Assembly: GCA_039818945.1 (NCBI GenBank)
Contig: JBCBSZ010000021.1
Coordinates: forward strand, 5,305-69,304
Direction: 5' to 3'
Length of the DNA: 64,000 bases
Origin: JBCBSZ01 sp039818945
GTDB taxonomy: Bacteria > Actinomycetota > Acidimicrobiia > Acidimicrobiales > Poriferisodalaceae
Shown here: positions 19,365-27,872 of the stretch, piece after piece
Numbering within the stretch: the stretch's first letter is position 1
Layout: each line of letters starts with the position of its first letter
Made by a program: the position numbers and the translations under genes
Notes under the pieces: model-generated
Database searches by the model: none
Seen by the model: the letters and a program-made list of their open reading frames with translations, nothing else
What the model was told of the DNA's origin: nothing

Positions 19365-20269
19365 GCCACCATCGCCTCCAACGACGGCGAGACGTGGACG
19401 GTGCCGTCGGGTTCGACGCCGATCGCCGCGACCTCCGATCGACGGAGCACGGCGGCGGCCGGGTCGCGGTCGAGGAGGATCTCGGTCGCCACGACCTCGG
19501 CCCACCAGGCGTCGGCGGCGATGGTCGTGACGCCGGTGAGGTCCGTGTCCGCCGATCGTCCCGTGCGCGGGTCCACCACGTGGTGGTGGACGTCGCCGCC
19601 GACGTGCCAGCGGCGGCGCAGGACGCTCGACGAGGCGACACCGGCATCGGCGACCGCCAGGGTCAGCAGCTCGTCGCCGGGGTGGCGCGGATCCTCGATG
19701 GCGATGGGCCAACGGCCGTCGTCGGGTCCCTCGCCGCGAACCCGGAGATCGCCGCCGATGTTGACGACGACCCCGTCGACCCCGGCAGCGGCGAGCTCGG
19801 CCGAGACGAGGTCGGCCGCGAGGCCCTTGGCGATCCCGCCCGGGTCCAGCCGGACACCGCGCGGGACCTTGACGATCGCCCGGTCGGGGTCGAGCACCAC
19901 GCCGCCACAGCCGGGAGCGGACGAGGACTCGCCGCTCAGCCGGCGGCGAGCACCGAGCTGACCGAAGTCGCGGTCGTACCCGTTGGCGATCATCGCGGCA
20001 CCGACGGTGGGGTCGTAGCAGCCGGCCGTGGCCTGCCAGGCCGCGACCGAGCGCTCGATGAGGAGGAAGGTCTCGTCGGAGACGATGCAGCGCGCCCCGG
20101 ATCGCTCGGCGAGGCGACTGATCTCGCTGTCGGGCCGGAACCGACTCCAGAGGCGCTCGAGCGCGTCGATCCGGCGGCGGGCGGCGTCGAGGGCCTCCTG
20201 GGCGTCGTGGCCGTGGACGACGACGTGAGCGTCGGTCCCCATCGCCCGGAAGCGGGCCTCAGCTCGCAC
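19361..20269 (-). CDS. apbE: ApbE-family FAD:protein FMN transferase
   Basis: 302 residues. Diagnostic segments are FRAMGTDAHVVV near the N-terminus, SRFRPDSEISRL, LDPGGIAKGLAADL, VNIGGDLRVRG and HHVVDPRTGRSA. ApbE moves FMN from FAD onto a threonine of extracytoplasmic FMN-binding domains. No recognisable secretion signal is present. GTG at 20269 overlaps the 3' end of the proline-rich gene by 11 nt; ATG at 20242 is the alternative. The substrate protein is not obvious in the window. Confidence 0.88.
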   Translation of the reverse strand: MRAEARFRAMGTDAHVVVHGHDAQEALDAARRRIDALERLWSRFRPDSEISRLAERSGARCIVSDETFLLIERSVAAWQATAGCYDPTVGAAMIANGYDRDFGQLGARRRLSGESSSAPGCGGVVLDPDRAIVKVPRGVRLDPGGIAKGLAADLVSAELAAAGVDGVVVNIGGDLRVRGEGPDDGRWPIAIEDPRHPGDELLTLAVADAGVASSSVLRRRWHVGGDVHHHVVDPRTGRSADTDLTGVTTIAADAWWAEVVATEILLDRDPAAAVLRRSEVAAIGVEPDGTVHVSPSLEAMVA

Positions 20270-21059
20270 CGGACTCGGTGACCGGCGGCGCGGTCGTCGG
20301 GGCAACCGTGGGCGGTGGCGCGGTCTCGGGTGGAGCGGTGGGCGGTGGCGCGGTCTCGGGTGGAGCGGTGGGCGGTGGGGCGGTCTCGGGCGGTGCGGTG
20401 GGCGGTGGGGCGGTCTCGGGCGGTGCGGCGGCTGGCAGCGGGGGTGGAGCCGTCGTCACCGGAGCGGGGGGAGGAGCGGGCGCTCGCCGCGGCCTGGGCG
20501 CCGGTGCAGCCTCCGCCGTGGCCGTCGCGGTGGCAGCCTCCCGGGCGGCGAGGGCCTCGGCCACCGCGTCGGCGATGGCGTCGCCGTCGCGGAACGGTGC
20601 GGCCCGGGTCGCCCGGCGCACGGCGTCGGCGATCGCCCGCGCGTCGCTCGGCGCCGAGGTGGTCGTGGTCAGGGAGATCGTCGTCGTCGTGGTCTCGACC
20701 GGGGGCGGAGGTGTGGCGGCCGGGGGGAGCTGCAGCTCGACCGGCGCGACCGCTGCGATCTCCGCGCTCGCCTCGACGGCGGCGTCGGCCTCCTCGCCGT
20801 CGGCGAAGATGCCGATCAGCCCGGCGGTGGCCGCGACCGAGGCGCCGCCGACGAGCACTCGGCTCGCCGTCGTGGCCCGCATCCGGCGACGGGACCGTTG
20901 CGCGGCGGCTCGCGCCGCCGCCCGTCGGCCGGTGGCCGGCCCGAGCTCGACCCGGTCGAGCGCCGTGCCCAACGGCTCGGGTGGCGTCGGGAGGCGGTCT
21001 CCACCGGCGCCCGGGGCGCGGTCGGCGGCGAGTGGCGATGCCGCAACTCGGCGGGGCAC
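20259..21059 (-). CDS. Single-pass membrane protein with proline/threonine-rich repeat domain
   Basis: 266 residues. A basic cytoplasmic N-terminus (RRAAARAAAQRSRRRMR) precedes one helix (VLVGGASVAATAGLIGIFA, about 69-87). The outer part contains TTTTTI stretches, an alanine-rich segment (DARAIADAVRRATRAAP) and a C-terminal domain with four copies of a PPETAPPPTA-like decapeptide. The GTG start has an AGGGAGG site. It is the first gene of the ApbE/haem-protein unit and may be a cell-wall-spanning anchor. No FMN-binding domain is seen. Confidence 0.7.
   Translation of the reverse strand: MPRRVAASPLAADRAPGAGGDRLPTPPEPLGTALDRVELGPATGRRAAARAAAQRSRRRMRATTASRVLVGGASVAATAGLIGIFADGEEADAAVEASAEIAAVAPVELQLPPAATPPPPVETTTTTISLTTTTSAPSDARAIADAVRRATRAAPFRDGDAIADAVAEALAAREAATATATAEAAPAPRPRRAPAPPPAPVTTAPPPLPAAAPPETAPPPTAPPETAPPPTAPPETAPPPTAPPETAPPPTVAPTTAPPVTESGAS
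20311..20430. repeat. Four 30-bp tandem repeats encoding a proline-rich decapeptide
   Basis: Units start at 20311, 20341, 20371 and 20401. The first two are identical and the last two differ from them at a few positions. They encode the repeated PPETAPPPTA segment and are likely prone to copy-number change. Confidence 0.9.
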
Positions 21060-21200
21060 GGGTCCTCCCTGACGTGGCGTGATCGGTCGTCTCCGACCGT
21101 AGGGACGACCCGCTCCGACCAGGTCGCGGCCCAGGCCAGCGTTGTGTCAGGGATCTGCCAAGCCCGTTGGGCCCAGGTCAGGGAATCGCGAAGCGCAGCG

Positions 21201-22211
21201 TCAGCCCGCCGACCCGGCCGCTCGCGCCAGGATCTCGGCCGCCTCGCGACCCAGCCGCTCGGTGATCTCGGCAGCCGGTTCCAGCTCGCTGATGAGGCCG
21301 GCGGTCTCGCCGGCCAGGAGGCTCATCTCGTCGAGATCGCCCTCGGCCGCAGCGGTGGGCGGGAAGCCCATGTACCGCACCAACGGGACCTCCTGGCCGA
21401 AGAGGTTGGCCGTCCCCACCAGCGGCTGCGACTCTGGGTCGAGCCCGTCGTAGGGGGCGACCTGGCCCTCGTGTTCGGCGACGATGCGGTTGCGGATCCC
21501 GCGCACGCCGGCTCCCGGGAAGTCGAAGCCGAAGGTCTCGTGGCGGGTCGTGTCGGCCACGCCGCTGGCGAGCACCCGCGCCTGGTACCCGGCGTTCGCG
21601 TCGGCCTCGTGGCTCGTCAGATAGCGGGTGCCGACCCAGACGCCGGCCGCGCCGAGCGTGAGCGCGGCGGCGACACCTCTGCCGTCCGCCACGCCGCCGG
21701 CGGCCAGCACCGGCGTCGGCCCGATCGCGTCCACGACGGCGGGCACGATCGTGAAGGTGCCGGCGACCGAGCGGTTGTGACCACCGCCCTCGATGCCCTG
21801 CACGATGACGAGATCGGCGCCCTGTTGGACGGCGGCGGCCGCCTCCTCGGGTGAGCCCACCTGGATCCAGACCTTGCATCCCGCCGCGTGGAGCTGGTCG
21901 ACCCAGCCGTCCTCGGGGGGATCCCAGTAGAACGAGACGACCGGCACCCGAGCCTCGGCACAGAAGGCGACCTGATCGGCGGCCCCGAACCGGGGGATGA
22001 AGTTGACCCCGAAGGACCGGTCGGTCGCCGACCGGATCGCCCCGACCTCGGCCTCGAGCAGCTCGACCGGCATCGCCGTGGCGCCGAGCACCCCGAGGCC
22101 GCCCGCCCCGGAGACGGCGGCGGCGAGCGGAGCCCGGGCGACGAACGCCATCCCCGACGAGACCACCGGCCAGTCGAGCCCGTACTCGGTGGTGAACGGC
22201 GTCGTGAACAT
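21201..22211 (-). CDS. Nitronate monooxygenase (FMN-dependent)
   Basis: 336 residues of a TIM-barrel NMO/enoyl-reductase-II family flavoprotein. Recognisable blocks are PVVSSGMAFVARAPLAAAVS, FGVNFIP, QGIEGGGHNR (phosphate and active-site His loop), PVLAAGGVADGRGVAAAL and GAAGVWVGTRYL. It oxidises alkyl nitronates such as propionate-3-nitronate. The ATG is preceded by GGGGAGG and, farther up, TAGGTT (22242-22237), so it probably has its own promoter. The longer upstream ORF is low-complexity repeat DNA. Confidence 0.9.
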   Translation of the reverse strand: MFTTPFTTEYGLDWPVVSSGMAFVARAPLAAAVSGAGGLGVLGATAMPVELLEAEVGAIRSATDRSFGVNFIPRFGAADQVAFCAEARVPVVSFYWDPPEDGWVDQLHAAGCKVWIQVGSPEEAAAAVQQGADLVIVQGIEGGGHNRSVAGTFTIVPAVVDAIGPTPVLAAGGVADGRGVAAALTLGAAGVWVGTRYLTSHEADANAGYQARVLASGVADTTRHETFGFDFPGAGVRGIRNRIVAEHEGQVAPYDGLDPESQPLVGTANLFGQEVPLVRYMGFPPTAAAEGDLDEMSLLAGETAGLISELEPAAEITERLGREAAEILARAAGSAG

Positions 22212-22302
22212 GGCGACCTCCCCGTGTCGTCGCCTGAACCTACGCGGTGCGCCCCGGCCCCGCTCCTGAGGCGACGGGACGTCGCGTCCGCTCGGGCCGT
22301 GT

Positions 22303-22340
22303 CGCGCCGCGTCCGCTCGCTCGACGGGCCGCTCGGGCCC
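22303..22340. repeat. 38-bp direct repeat, copy 1
   Basis: Begins CGCGCCGCGTCCGCTCGCTC and ends GCTCGGGCCC. It is identical to copy 2 located 90 bp downstream (start to start). Confidence 0.9.
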
Positions 22341-22392
22341 GGTGTCTCCCGCTCTGGTCTCGCTTCCTCGACGCTCTGCGCCACTGGCGTGG

Positions 22393-22430
22393 CGCGCCGC
22401 GTCCGCTCGCTCGACGGGCCGCTCGGGCCC
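22393..22430. repeat. 38-bp direct repeat, copy 2
   Basis: Exact copy of 22303-22340. Similarity continues weakly upstream (CGTG then one mismatch) but not downstream. Confidence 0.9.
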
Positions 22431-22596
22431 TGGGCCGTTCGGTCCCACGCTCCGAGCGACAACGTCGGGGTCGACGTCGGCCCGGCGTCTGGCTGTCGCG
22501 GCGAGGTGGGACCGACCGCCCCACGACGCAGACGCGGGGACCCGCACGACGACGGATGCCCGGGCCGGGGGCGCTTCGGCCAGGCGAGCTCCGGTC

Positions 22597-24285
22597 CTAG
22601 CCGTCGGTCACGCAGCCGTTGCTCGCGTCCTCGACCAGCTTGATGTACTTCCAGAGCGTGCCACTGGTGGCCTTGAACGGCGGGGCCTCCCACTCGGCGC
22701 GTCGAGCTGCGAGCTCGTCGTCGGAGAGCGCGACGCTGATGTCGTGCTCGTCGTCGTCGATGGTGATGACGTCGCCGTCGCGGAGCAGCCCGATCGGGCC
22801 ACCCTCCTGGGCCTCGGGAACGACGTGGCCGATGATGAAGCCGTGGCTGCCGCCGGAGAAGCGGCCGTCGGTGATGAGGGCGACGTCGTCGAGGAACCCG
22901 GCGCCGGCCAGCGCGCTCGTCGGCGTGAGCATCTCGGGCATGCCCGGCCCGCCCTTCGGCCCCTCGTACCGGATCACGATGACGTCGCCGGACCGGATGC
23001 GGCCCTGCTCGAGCCCGGCGAGCATGTCCTCTTCGCTGTCGAACACGCGCGCGGGCCCCGTGAAGCGGAGCCCCTGCTTGCCGGTGATCTTGCCGACCGC
23101 TCCACCGGGAGCGAGGTTGCCCTTGAGGATGCTGATGTGGCCGCGGGCCTTCAGCGGGGCGTCGAGCTTCGCCACGATCGTCTGCGCGTCGGCCAGCCCC
23201 TCGGCGTCCTCGAGGTTGTCGCCCAGCGAGCGGCCGGTCACCGTGAGCTGCTCACCATCGAGGTAGCCCTCCGCGAGGAGGTACTTCATCACGCCGGGGA
23301 CGCCACCCACCTCGTGGAGCTGCTCCATCACGTAGGCGCCCGACGGCTTGAGGTCGGCGAGCAGCGGCACCCGGTTGCTGGTGTCGAGCCAGTCGTCGAT
23401 CGTGAGCTCGAGGCCGAACGCTCGGGCCATGGCGATGAGGTGCAGCACCGCGTTGGTCGAGCCGCCCAGCGCGGTGACGACGACCATCGCGTTCTCGAGC
23501 GCCGCCCGCGTGACGATCTTGCGGGGCGTCAGGTCCTGCTCGAGCAGCGTCATCATGGCGTGGCCGGCTCGGACGCACTCGTCGACTTTCACCGGGTCCT
23601 CGGCCGGGGTGCACGAAGAGTACGGGAGGCTCAGGCCCATCGCCTCGATCGCAGAGGCCATCGTGTTGGCGGTGTACATCCCCCCGCAGGCCCCGGCGCC
23701 TGGACAGGCGTGGTCGACGATGGCCTGCCGGTCCTCCTCGGTGATCGCGCCGGCGAGCTTCTGGCCGTAGCTCTGGAAGGCGGAGACGATGTCGAGCTGC
23801 TCCTCCCTACCGCCGATCGTGGCGCAGCCCGGCTTGATCGTGCCGCCGTAGACCATGATCGACGGGCGGTCGAGGCGGCCCATCGCGATGACGCAGCCCG
23901 GCATGTTCTTGTCGCAGCCGGGCAGGGCGACGAGGCCGTCGTACCACTGGGCCGCCATGACGGTCTCGATCGAGTCGGCGATCAGGTCGCGGCTCTGCAA
24001 CGAGTACGACATGCCGTCGGTGCCCATGGAGATGCCGTCGGACACGCCGATCGTGTCGAAGCGCATGCCGACCATCCCGGCATCGACGACCCCGGTCTTC
24101 ACGTGGTCGGCGAGCCCGCCCAGGTGCATGTTGCAGGGGTTGCCCTCGTACCAGCAGGCCGCGATGCCCACCTGGGCCTTGTCCATGTCCTGGCGGGTGA
24201 GCCCGGTCGCGTAGAGCATCGCCTGCGAGGCACCCTGGCTCGGGGGCTGCGTGATGCGCGAGGAGTAGCGGTTCAGATCGGCCAT
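22597..24285 (-). CDS. ilvD: Dihydroxy-acid dehydratase
   Basis: 562 residues. This enzyme dehydrates 2,3-dihydroxy-isovalerate and -methylvalerate in valine, isoleucine and pantothenate synthesis. Iron-sulfur ligands are visible: C51 (EGNPCNMH), C124 (LPGCDKNMPG) and C200 (ACGGMYTANTM). GGSTNAVLHL and ITDGRFSGGSHG are also diagnostic. ATG at 24285 lies 4 bp after the stop of the malonyl-CoA decarboxylase gene, so it is the last gene of that operon. No other branched-chain biosynthesis gene is adjacent. Confidence 0.97.
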   Translation of the reverse strand: MADLNRYSSRITQPPSQGASQAMLYATGLTRQDMDKAQVGIAACWYEGNPCNMHLGGLADHVKTGVVDAGMVGMRFDTIGVSDGISMGTDGMSYSLQSRDLIADSIETVMAAQWYDGLVALPGCDKNMPGCVIAMGRLDRPSIMVYGGTIKPGCATIGGREEQLDIVSAFQSYGQKLAGAITEEDRQAIVDHACPGAGACGGMYTANTMASAIEAMGLSLPYSSCTPAEDPVKVDECVRAGHAMMTLLEQDLTPRKIVTRAALENAMVVVTALGGSTNAVLHLIAMARAFGLELTIDDWLDTSNRVPLLADLKPSGAYVMEQLHEVGGVPGVMKYLLAEGYLDGEQLTVTGRSLGDNLEDAEGLADAQTIVAKLDAPLKARGHISILKGNLAPGGAVGKITGKQGLRFTGPARVFDSEEDMLAGLEQGRIRSGDVIVIRYEGPKGGPGMPEMLTPTSALAGAGFLDDVALITDGRFSGGSHGFIIGHVVPEAQEGGPIGLLRDGDVITIDDDEHDISVALSDDELAARRAEWEAPPFKATSGTLWKYIKLVEDASNGCVTDG

Positions 24286-24289
24286 CGGC

Positions 24290-25525
24290 TCAGTCTGCCG
24301 CCTCGACGTCGTCCTCACGAACGGCATACAGCGAGTCCCCGACCAGCAGTCGACGGATCCCGCTGGATGCCGCGATCTGTCCGGCGTTCACGAGCGCCTC
24401 GTGGTTGTGCTCGAGCTCGGCCGGGTCGTAGACGTAGTTGACCATCATGCCGAGCGAGCGCTCGAGGCCGACCGGCGTGGCGTTCGCCATCCAGTTCAGC
24501 TGCTCGACGCGAGCGCCGTTGCGCAGGTGGAACCGGCCGACCGGGTCGAGCGGCAGGCCGTCGGGGCCGCAGCTGGTCAGGTAGTCGGCCGCAGCGCGCT
24601 CGAGGCGGGGGCGGGCCCGCTCGAGGGCGACGACGTCGGGGTCCTCGGTGGCCAGATCGGCCAGGTCGGTGTGCTCGGCCAGCCAGCGCCGCAGCCCGGG
24701 GATCGGCGAGAGCGTCGAGAAGCGGCGCACCTGGGGCAGCTCGGCGGCGAGCTGATCGATCACCTCCTTCAGCAGGAAGCTGCCGAAGCTGATGCCGCGC
24801 AGGCCGGCCTGGCAGTTGGTGATCGAGTAGAAGATCGCGGTGTCCGCGCCGGATGGGGGAGCGGCGTCCTCGTCCGGCGCCAGCAGGTCCTGGACCGAGG
24901 TCGCGAGCCCTTCGGTCAACGCCACGGCGACGAAGATCAGCGGATCGCCCGGGAGCGCGGGATGGAAGAGCGCGAAGCAGCGCCGATCGCCCTGGAGTCG
25001 CCGGCGCAGGTCGTCCCAGCCCTGGATCTCGTGGACCGCCTCGTAGTCGATCAGCTTCTCCAACACCGAGGTGGGCGAGTCCCACGTCAGGCGCTCGAAG
25101 TGGAGGAAGCCGAGGTTGAACCACGACCGCAACAGGTGTACGAGGTCGTGCTCGGTCGCCTCGATGTCGCCCAGGTCGCCTCCGTGGTGCAGCAGCGCCG
25201 ACCGCAGCGCGACGACGGTGGCCGTGCCGCCGGGCGCGGTGTTGAGCCTGCGCAGGAGCTCCTGGCGCGGGGCTTCCGCCGCCTGCGACAGGGCCACGGC
25301 GGTTGCCGCGCTCGGCTCGGCGCGGTGCCGCTCGATCGCCTGGTCGAGGGCCACGGGGTCCGGGCCCAGCTCGGTGGTCAGGAAGCGGAGGTAGGCGGTC
25401 CGGTCGTCTGCGGTCGCCTCGTTCCAGCGGCGGACGAACAGGCGGGCCAACCGGGTCGCCGACGCCTCGTCGCGCACCGCCAGGATGGCGCGGGTCGTCT
25501 GTCGGAGCAGCTCGGAAGATGTCAC
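24290..25525 (-). CDS. mcd: Malonyl-CoA decarboxylase
   Basis: 411 residues. Family blocks are FHPALPGDPLIFVAVALTEG, FYSITNCQAGLRGISFGSF, FSTLSPIPGLRRWL (active-site Ser) and FHLRNGARVEQLNWMAN (active-site His). It converts malonyl-CoA to acetyl-CoA, as in malonate catabolism or removal of excess malonyl-CoA. It starts with GTG 4 bp after the nitroreductase stop. No malonate transporter or malonyl-CoA synthetase is beside it, so a regulatory or salvage role is possible. Confidence 0.92.
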   Translation of the reverse strand: MTSSELLRQTTRAILAVRDEASATRLARLFVRRWNEATADDRTAYLRFLTTELGPDPVALDQAIERHRAEPSAATAVALSQAAEAPRQELLRRLNTAPGGTATVVALRSALLHHGGDLGDIEATEHDLVHLLRSWFNLGFLHFERLTWDSPTSVLEKLIDYEAVHEIQGWDDLRRRLQGDRRCFALFHPALPGDPLIFVAVALTEGLATSVQDLLAPDEDAAPPSGADTAIFYSITNCQAGLRGISFGSFLLKEVIDQLAAELPQVRRFSTLSPIPGLRRWLAEHTDLADLATEDPDVVALERARPRLERAAADYLTSCGPDGLPLDPVGRFHLRNGARVEQLNWMANATPVGLERSLGMMVNYVYDPAELEHNHEALVNAGQIAASSGIRRLLVGDSLYAVREDDVEAAD

Positions 25526-25529
25526 CCGG

Positions 25530-26321
25530 TCACGAACCCCAACGGTTCCGGTGGCGGATCTCGTCGAGCGGTCGTCGGCGGACCGGGCCGAACCTGCCGG
25601 CGGGCCAGCCGATCGGCACGAGCGCGTAGATGCCGTGGTCGTCGGGCACGCCGAGCACCTCTCGGAAGCCGTGCTCGTCGGACATGTGCCAGATCGTGAG
25701 GTTCGCGGCCAGCCCGTTGGCGCGGGCGGCGAGCAGCAGGTTTTGGACCGCCGGGTAGATGCTGGAGGCCTCGACCAGGTTGGACGCCGCGCGCAAGCCG
25801 GCGACGAGTCGGCGGATACGGCCGAAGCCGAGGCGGCGGACCAGCTCGACGTTGCCCCGGACGTCGAGCATCGACGACGCGGACGGCCGGTCCTTGCGGT
25901 AGCAGGCGACCACCACCGCCGGGGTGTCGTCGAAGTGCTCGGCCTGGTGCTCCAACGCCCGCTCCATCCGGGCGTGCCGCTCGTCGGTGAAGTCCGGGAC
26001 GGCCGTCCCCGCCAGCGTGCGATAGGTGTCGACGACGCCTCGCCAGAGCTCGCCGAGCTGCGCCATCACCTCCCGATCGGTCACGACGACGAAGGCGTAG
26101 TGCTGCCCGTCCGATCCGCTCGGCGCGAACGTCGCCGCCCGCACCAGCTCGTCGAGCAGCTCGTCGGGCACCGGATCGGGACGGAGCCGGCGCATGGCCC
26201 GCATGGTCGCCATCACGTGGTCGAGCGGTGCATCGGCGCCGATGCGGATCTCGACGTCGGCGGGCGCCGACAGCTCGGTCGCCTCCGCCCGCGTCGGACC
26301 GGTCTGACTCGCTTCGCTCAT
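25530..26321 (-). CDS. Nitroreductase-family FMN oxidoreductase
   Basis: 263 residues. The FMN-phosphate region MRAMRRLRPDPVPDELLDEL, APSGSDGQHYAFVVV and the C-terminal LVPIGWPAGRFGPVRRRPLDEI fit the nitroreductase fold. There is an N-terminal extension of about 30 residues. It is the first gene of the three-gene unit with mcd and ilvD. Physiological substrate unknown. Confidence 0.87.
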   Translation of the reverse strand: MSEASQTGPTRAEATELSAPADVEIRIGADAPLDHVMATMRAMRRLRPDPVPDELLDELVRAATFAPSGSDGQHYAFVVVTDREVMAQLGELWRGVVDTYRTLAGTAVPDFTDERHARMERALEHQAEHFDDTPAVVVACYRKDRPSASSMLDVRGNVELVRRLGFGRIRRLVAGLRAASNLVEASSIYPAVQNLLLAARANGLAANLTIWHMSDEHGFREVLGVPDDHGIYALVPIGWPAGRFGPVRRRPLDEIRHRNRWGS

Positions 26322-26413
26322 GACATCGGCCTACCGCTTCCCGCCCGACGACTCAACCGGGAGGTCGCTTCGACCGATGGCCTCGGCGAGGGACGACGGA
26401 CGAGGTGGACGAC

Positions 26414-26938
26414 ATGATCGGCAAGGTGGTTCGGGGAGGCGTGGCCGCGGCGGTGGTCGGCGCCGGCGTCATCGGCTTCGGGCAGGTGGCGAGCAACGAG
26501 GACGAGACCGTCCGCAACGAGAGCGGCGAGATCGTGGAGTCCGGCGGGCTCGGCGCGTTCCGCATGCAGGTGGGGGACTGCCTGCGCTACCCGGACGGGG
26601 CGGGCGGCAGCGAGCCCTACGAGGTCGCCTCGGTCGAGGGGGTGCCCTGCGCCGAGCCCCACGACGGCGAGGTCTACGCGCTGTTCGACCTGCCCCACGG
26701 CTCGAGCGCGCCGTTCCCCGGTCAGGGGCCGGTCTTCGACGAGGCGGCGATCGGCTGCCTGGACCGGTTCACGGCGTTCATCGGGATCAGCTACGCCAAC
26801 TCGCCGACCTGGGACATCGAGGCGCTCTATCCGACGCTCGAGGGGTGGACGCAGATCGACGATCGAGAGGTGGTGTGCATCGTCGTCCCGCTCGACGGCG
26901 TGCCGACCACCGGCAGCGCCGAGGGCTCTCGGATCTGA
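26414..26938 (+). CDS. Membrane-anchored septum-formation-like domain protein
   Basis: 174 residues. One N-terminal helix (GVAAAVVGAGVIGFGQVA) is followed by an extracellular domain with paired cysteines: VGDCLRYPDG, VEGVPCAEPHDGEVYALFDLP, AIGCLDRF and VVCIVVP. The C...CAEPHDxEV pattern matches the actinobacterial Septum_form family, whose molecular role is poorly known. ATG at 26414 is preferred to GTG at 26405 because GAGGTGG lies five bases before it. Confidence 0.72.
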   Translation: MIGKVVRGGVAAAVVGAGVIGFGQVASNEDETVRNESGEIVESGGLGAFRMQVGDCLRYPDGAGGSEPYEVASVEGVPCAEPHDGEVYALFDLPHGSSAPFPGQGPVFDEAAIGCLDRFTAFIGISYANSPTWDIEALYPTLEGWTQIDDREVVCIVVPLDGVPTTGSAEGSRI

Positions 26939-26939
26939 T

Positions 26940-26967
26940 CGCCGACGGTCACGAGATCGCGTCGGCG
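26940..26967. terminator. Possible bidirectional terminator
   Basis: CGCCGAC (26940-26946) and GTCGGCG (26961-26967) form a 7-bp stem between two convergent genes. The loop is 14 nt and there is no T tract. Confidence 0.35.
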
Positions 26968-26980
26968 GCCGTGAGGGCGG

Positions 26981-27322
26981 TCAGGCGAGCAGCTTGGCCT
27001 TGGCCGCAGCGAATTCGGCGTCGTCCAGCACACCGGCCGCTTTGAGGTCGCCGAGCTGCTGGAGCTTGGCGATGAGGTCGTCGCCCTGATCGGCGGCCGG
27101 TGGCGGGGCTGCGGCCGGTCGGGCCTGCTGGGCCTGGGTCGCGGCGAGCTGGGCCTGCATCTCGGCCAGCTGCGCCTGCGACTCCTGGGTCGCCTGTTGC
27201 TGCTGGACCTTCTCGGCCTGGCGCCGGTTCATCGCCCCCACGGTGGCGTTGGCGGTGCCGGCGACGACCGCCGTACGGGCCATCGTGCCGAGCAGTCCGG
27301 GGCGTCCCCGTCGACGTCGCAT
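26981..27322 (-). CDS. SHOCT-domain protein
   Basis: 113 residues. A basic N-terminus (MRRRRGRP) and a short hydrophobic stretch precede a glutamine-rich coiled-coil-like region (QQQQATQESQAQLAEMQAQL). The C-terminal 30 residues (DDLIAKLQQLGDLKAAGVLD...) are a SHOCT domain, a short oligomerisation module. Function unknown. It lies 26 bp after the DUF6325 gene and is probably co-transcribed with it. Confidence 0.82.
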   Translation of the reverse strand: MRRRRGRPGLLGTMARTAVVAGTANATVGAMNRRQAEKVQQQQATQESQAQLAEMQAQLAATQAQQARPAAAPPPAADQGDDLIAKLQQLGDLKAAGVLDDAEFAAAKAKLLA

Positions 27323-27348
27323 GGGTCTTCCTCCTCGTCGGGCGCTGA

Positions 27349-27780
27349 TCAGCCGGCGGCCTGGAGCTCGGCGAGGAGCTCCTCGATGACCAGGCCGGGG
27401 ATGCGGAAGTTGGCGGTGAGCTCGCCGCCGACGCCGACGATGGCGTCGCGGAGGGGCTTCACCCACGTGTGCTCGAAGATCAGGATCGCCGCCGAGCTGT
27501 CGAGGTCGAGTCCGGCGGCCAGCTCCTCGACGTCCTCGTCGGAGATCAGGTCGTCGAGCCGGTCCACGAGGGCAGCGAGTCGCGCGGCGTCCTCGTCGCC
27601 ACCGATCTCGTCCAGCTCGGTGAACGTCACGGCGCCGTCGCCGTCCTTCAGCACGAACAACCCGTCGACCACCGTGATCGTGCCGGCGTCGACCAGTCGT
27701 TGCAGCTCCGGGAGGATCGAGCCGTCGAAGCGGTTGCCCGGGAAGCTGATGACCACCACCTCGATGGGACCGAGTGCCAC
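27349..27780 (-). CDS. DUF6325-family protein
   Basis: 143 residues. The start MALGPIEVVVISFPGNRFDG, then LVDAGTITVVDGLFVLKDGDG, and the end FRIPGLVIEELLAEL match a small actinobacterial family related to DUF1269, found next to SHOCT proteins. Biochemical role unknown; it has no signal peptide or membrane helix. GTG start with CGAGGAGG site. Confidence 0.82.
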   Translation of the reverse strand: MALGPIEVVVISFPGNRFDGSILPELQRLVDAGTITVVDGLFVLKDGDGAVTFTELDEIGGDEDAARLAALVDRLDDLISDEDVEELAAGLDLDSSAAILIFEHTWVKPLRDAIVGVGGELTANFRIPGLVIEELLAELQAAG

Positions 27781-27807
27781 GGCGACCTCCTCGTTCGTGT
27801 GCGGGAG

Positions 27808-27813
27808 AGCATA
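27808..27813 (-). promoter_or_regulatory. Minus-10 box for the DUF6325-SHOCT unit
   Basis: TATGCT on the minus strand, 28 nt upstream of the GTG start and followed by a normal ribosome site. No convincing -35 was identified. Confidence 0.4.
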
Positions 27814-27872
27814 CGGCCGGCGGCGGGACGGGGTGACGCCCGGAGGCTGCGATCAGGAGGGCGGCTGACGGC

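Larger units (their letters stand above)
22212..22596. other. 385-bp intergenic region with repeats
   Basis: No gene is visible. The proximal 40 bp hold the nitronate monooxygenase promoter and ribosome site. The rest is GC-rich and dominated by two 38-bp direct repeats and a shorter related copy near 22283-22297. The 3' end of the ilvD transcript unit falls here, but no clean terminator hairpin is seen. Confidence 0.7.

Noticed and set aside
20311..20430. CRISPR-like array
   Set aside because: The 30-bp units are contiguous with no spacers and encode an in-frame proline-rich repeat.
22245..22547. Protein-coding extension of the nitronate monooxygenase upstream of 22211
   Set aside because: The extension is repeat-derived Arg/Pro/Gly sequence, while ATG 22211 has GGGGAGG and begins the conserved barrel.
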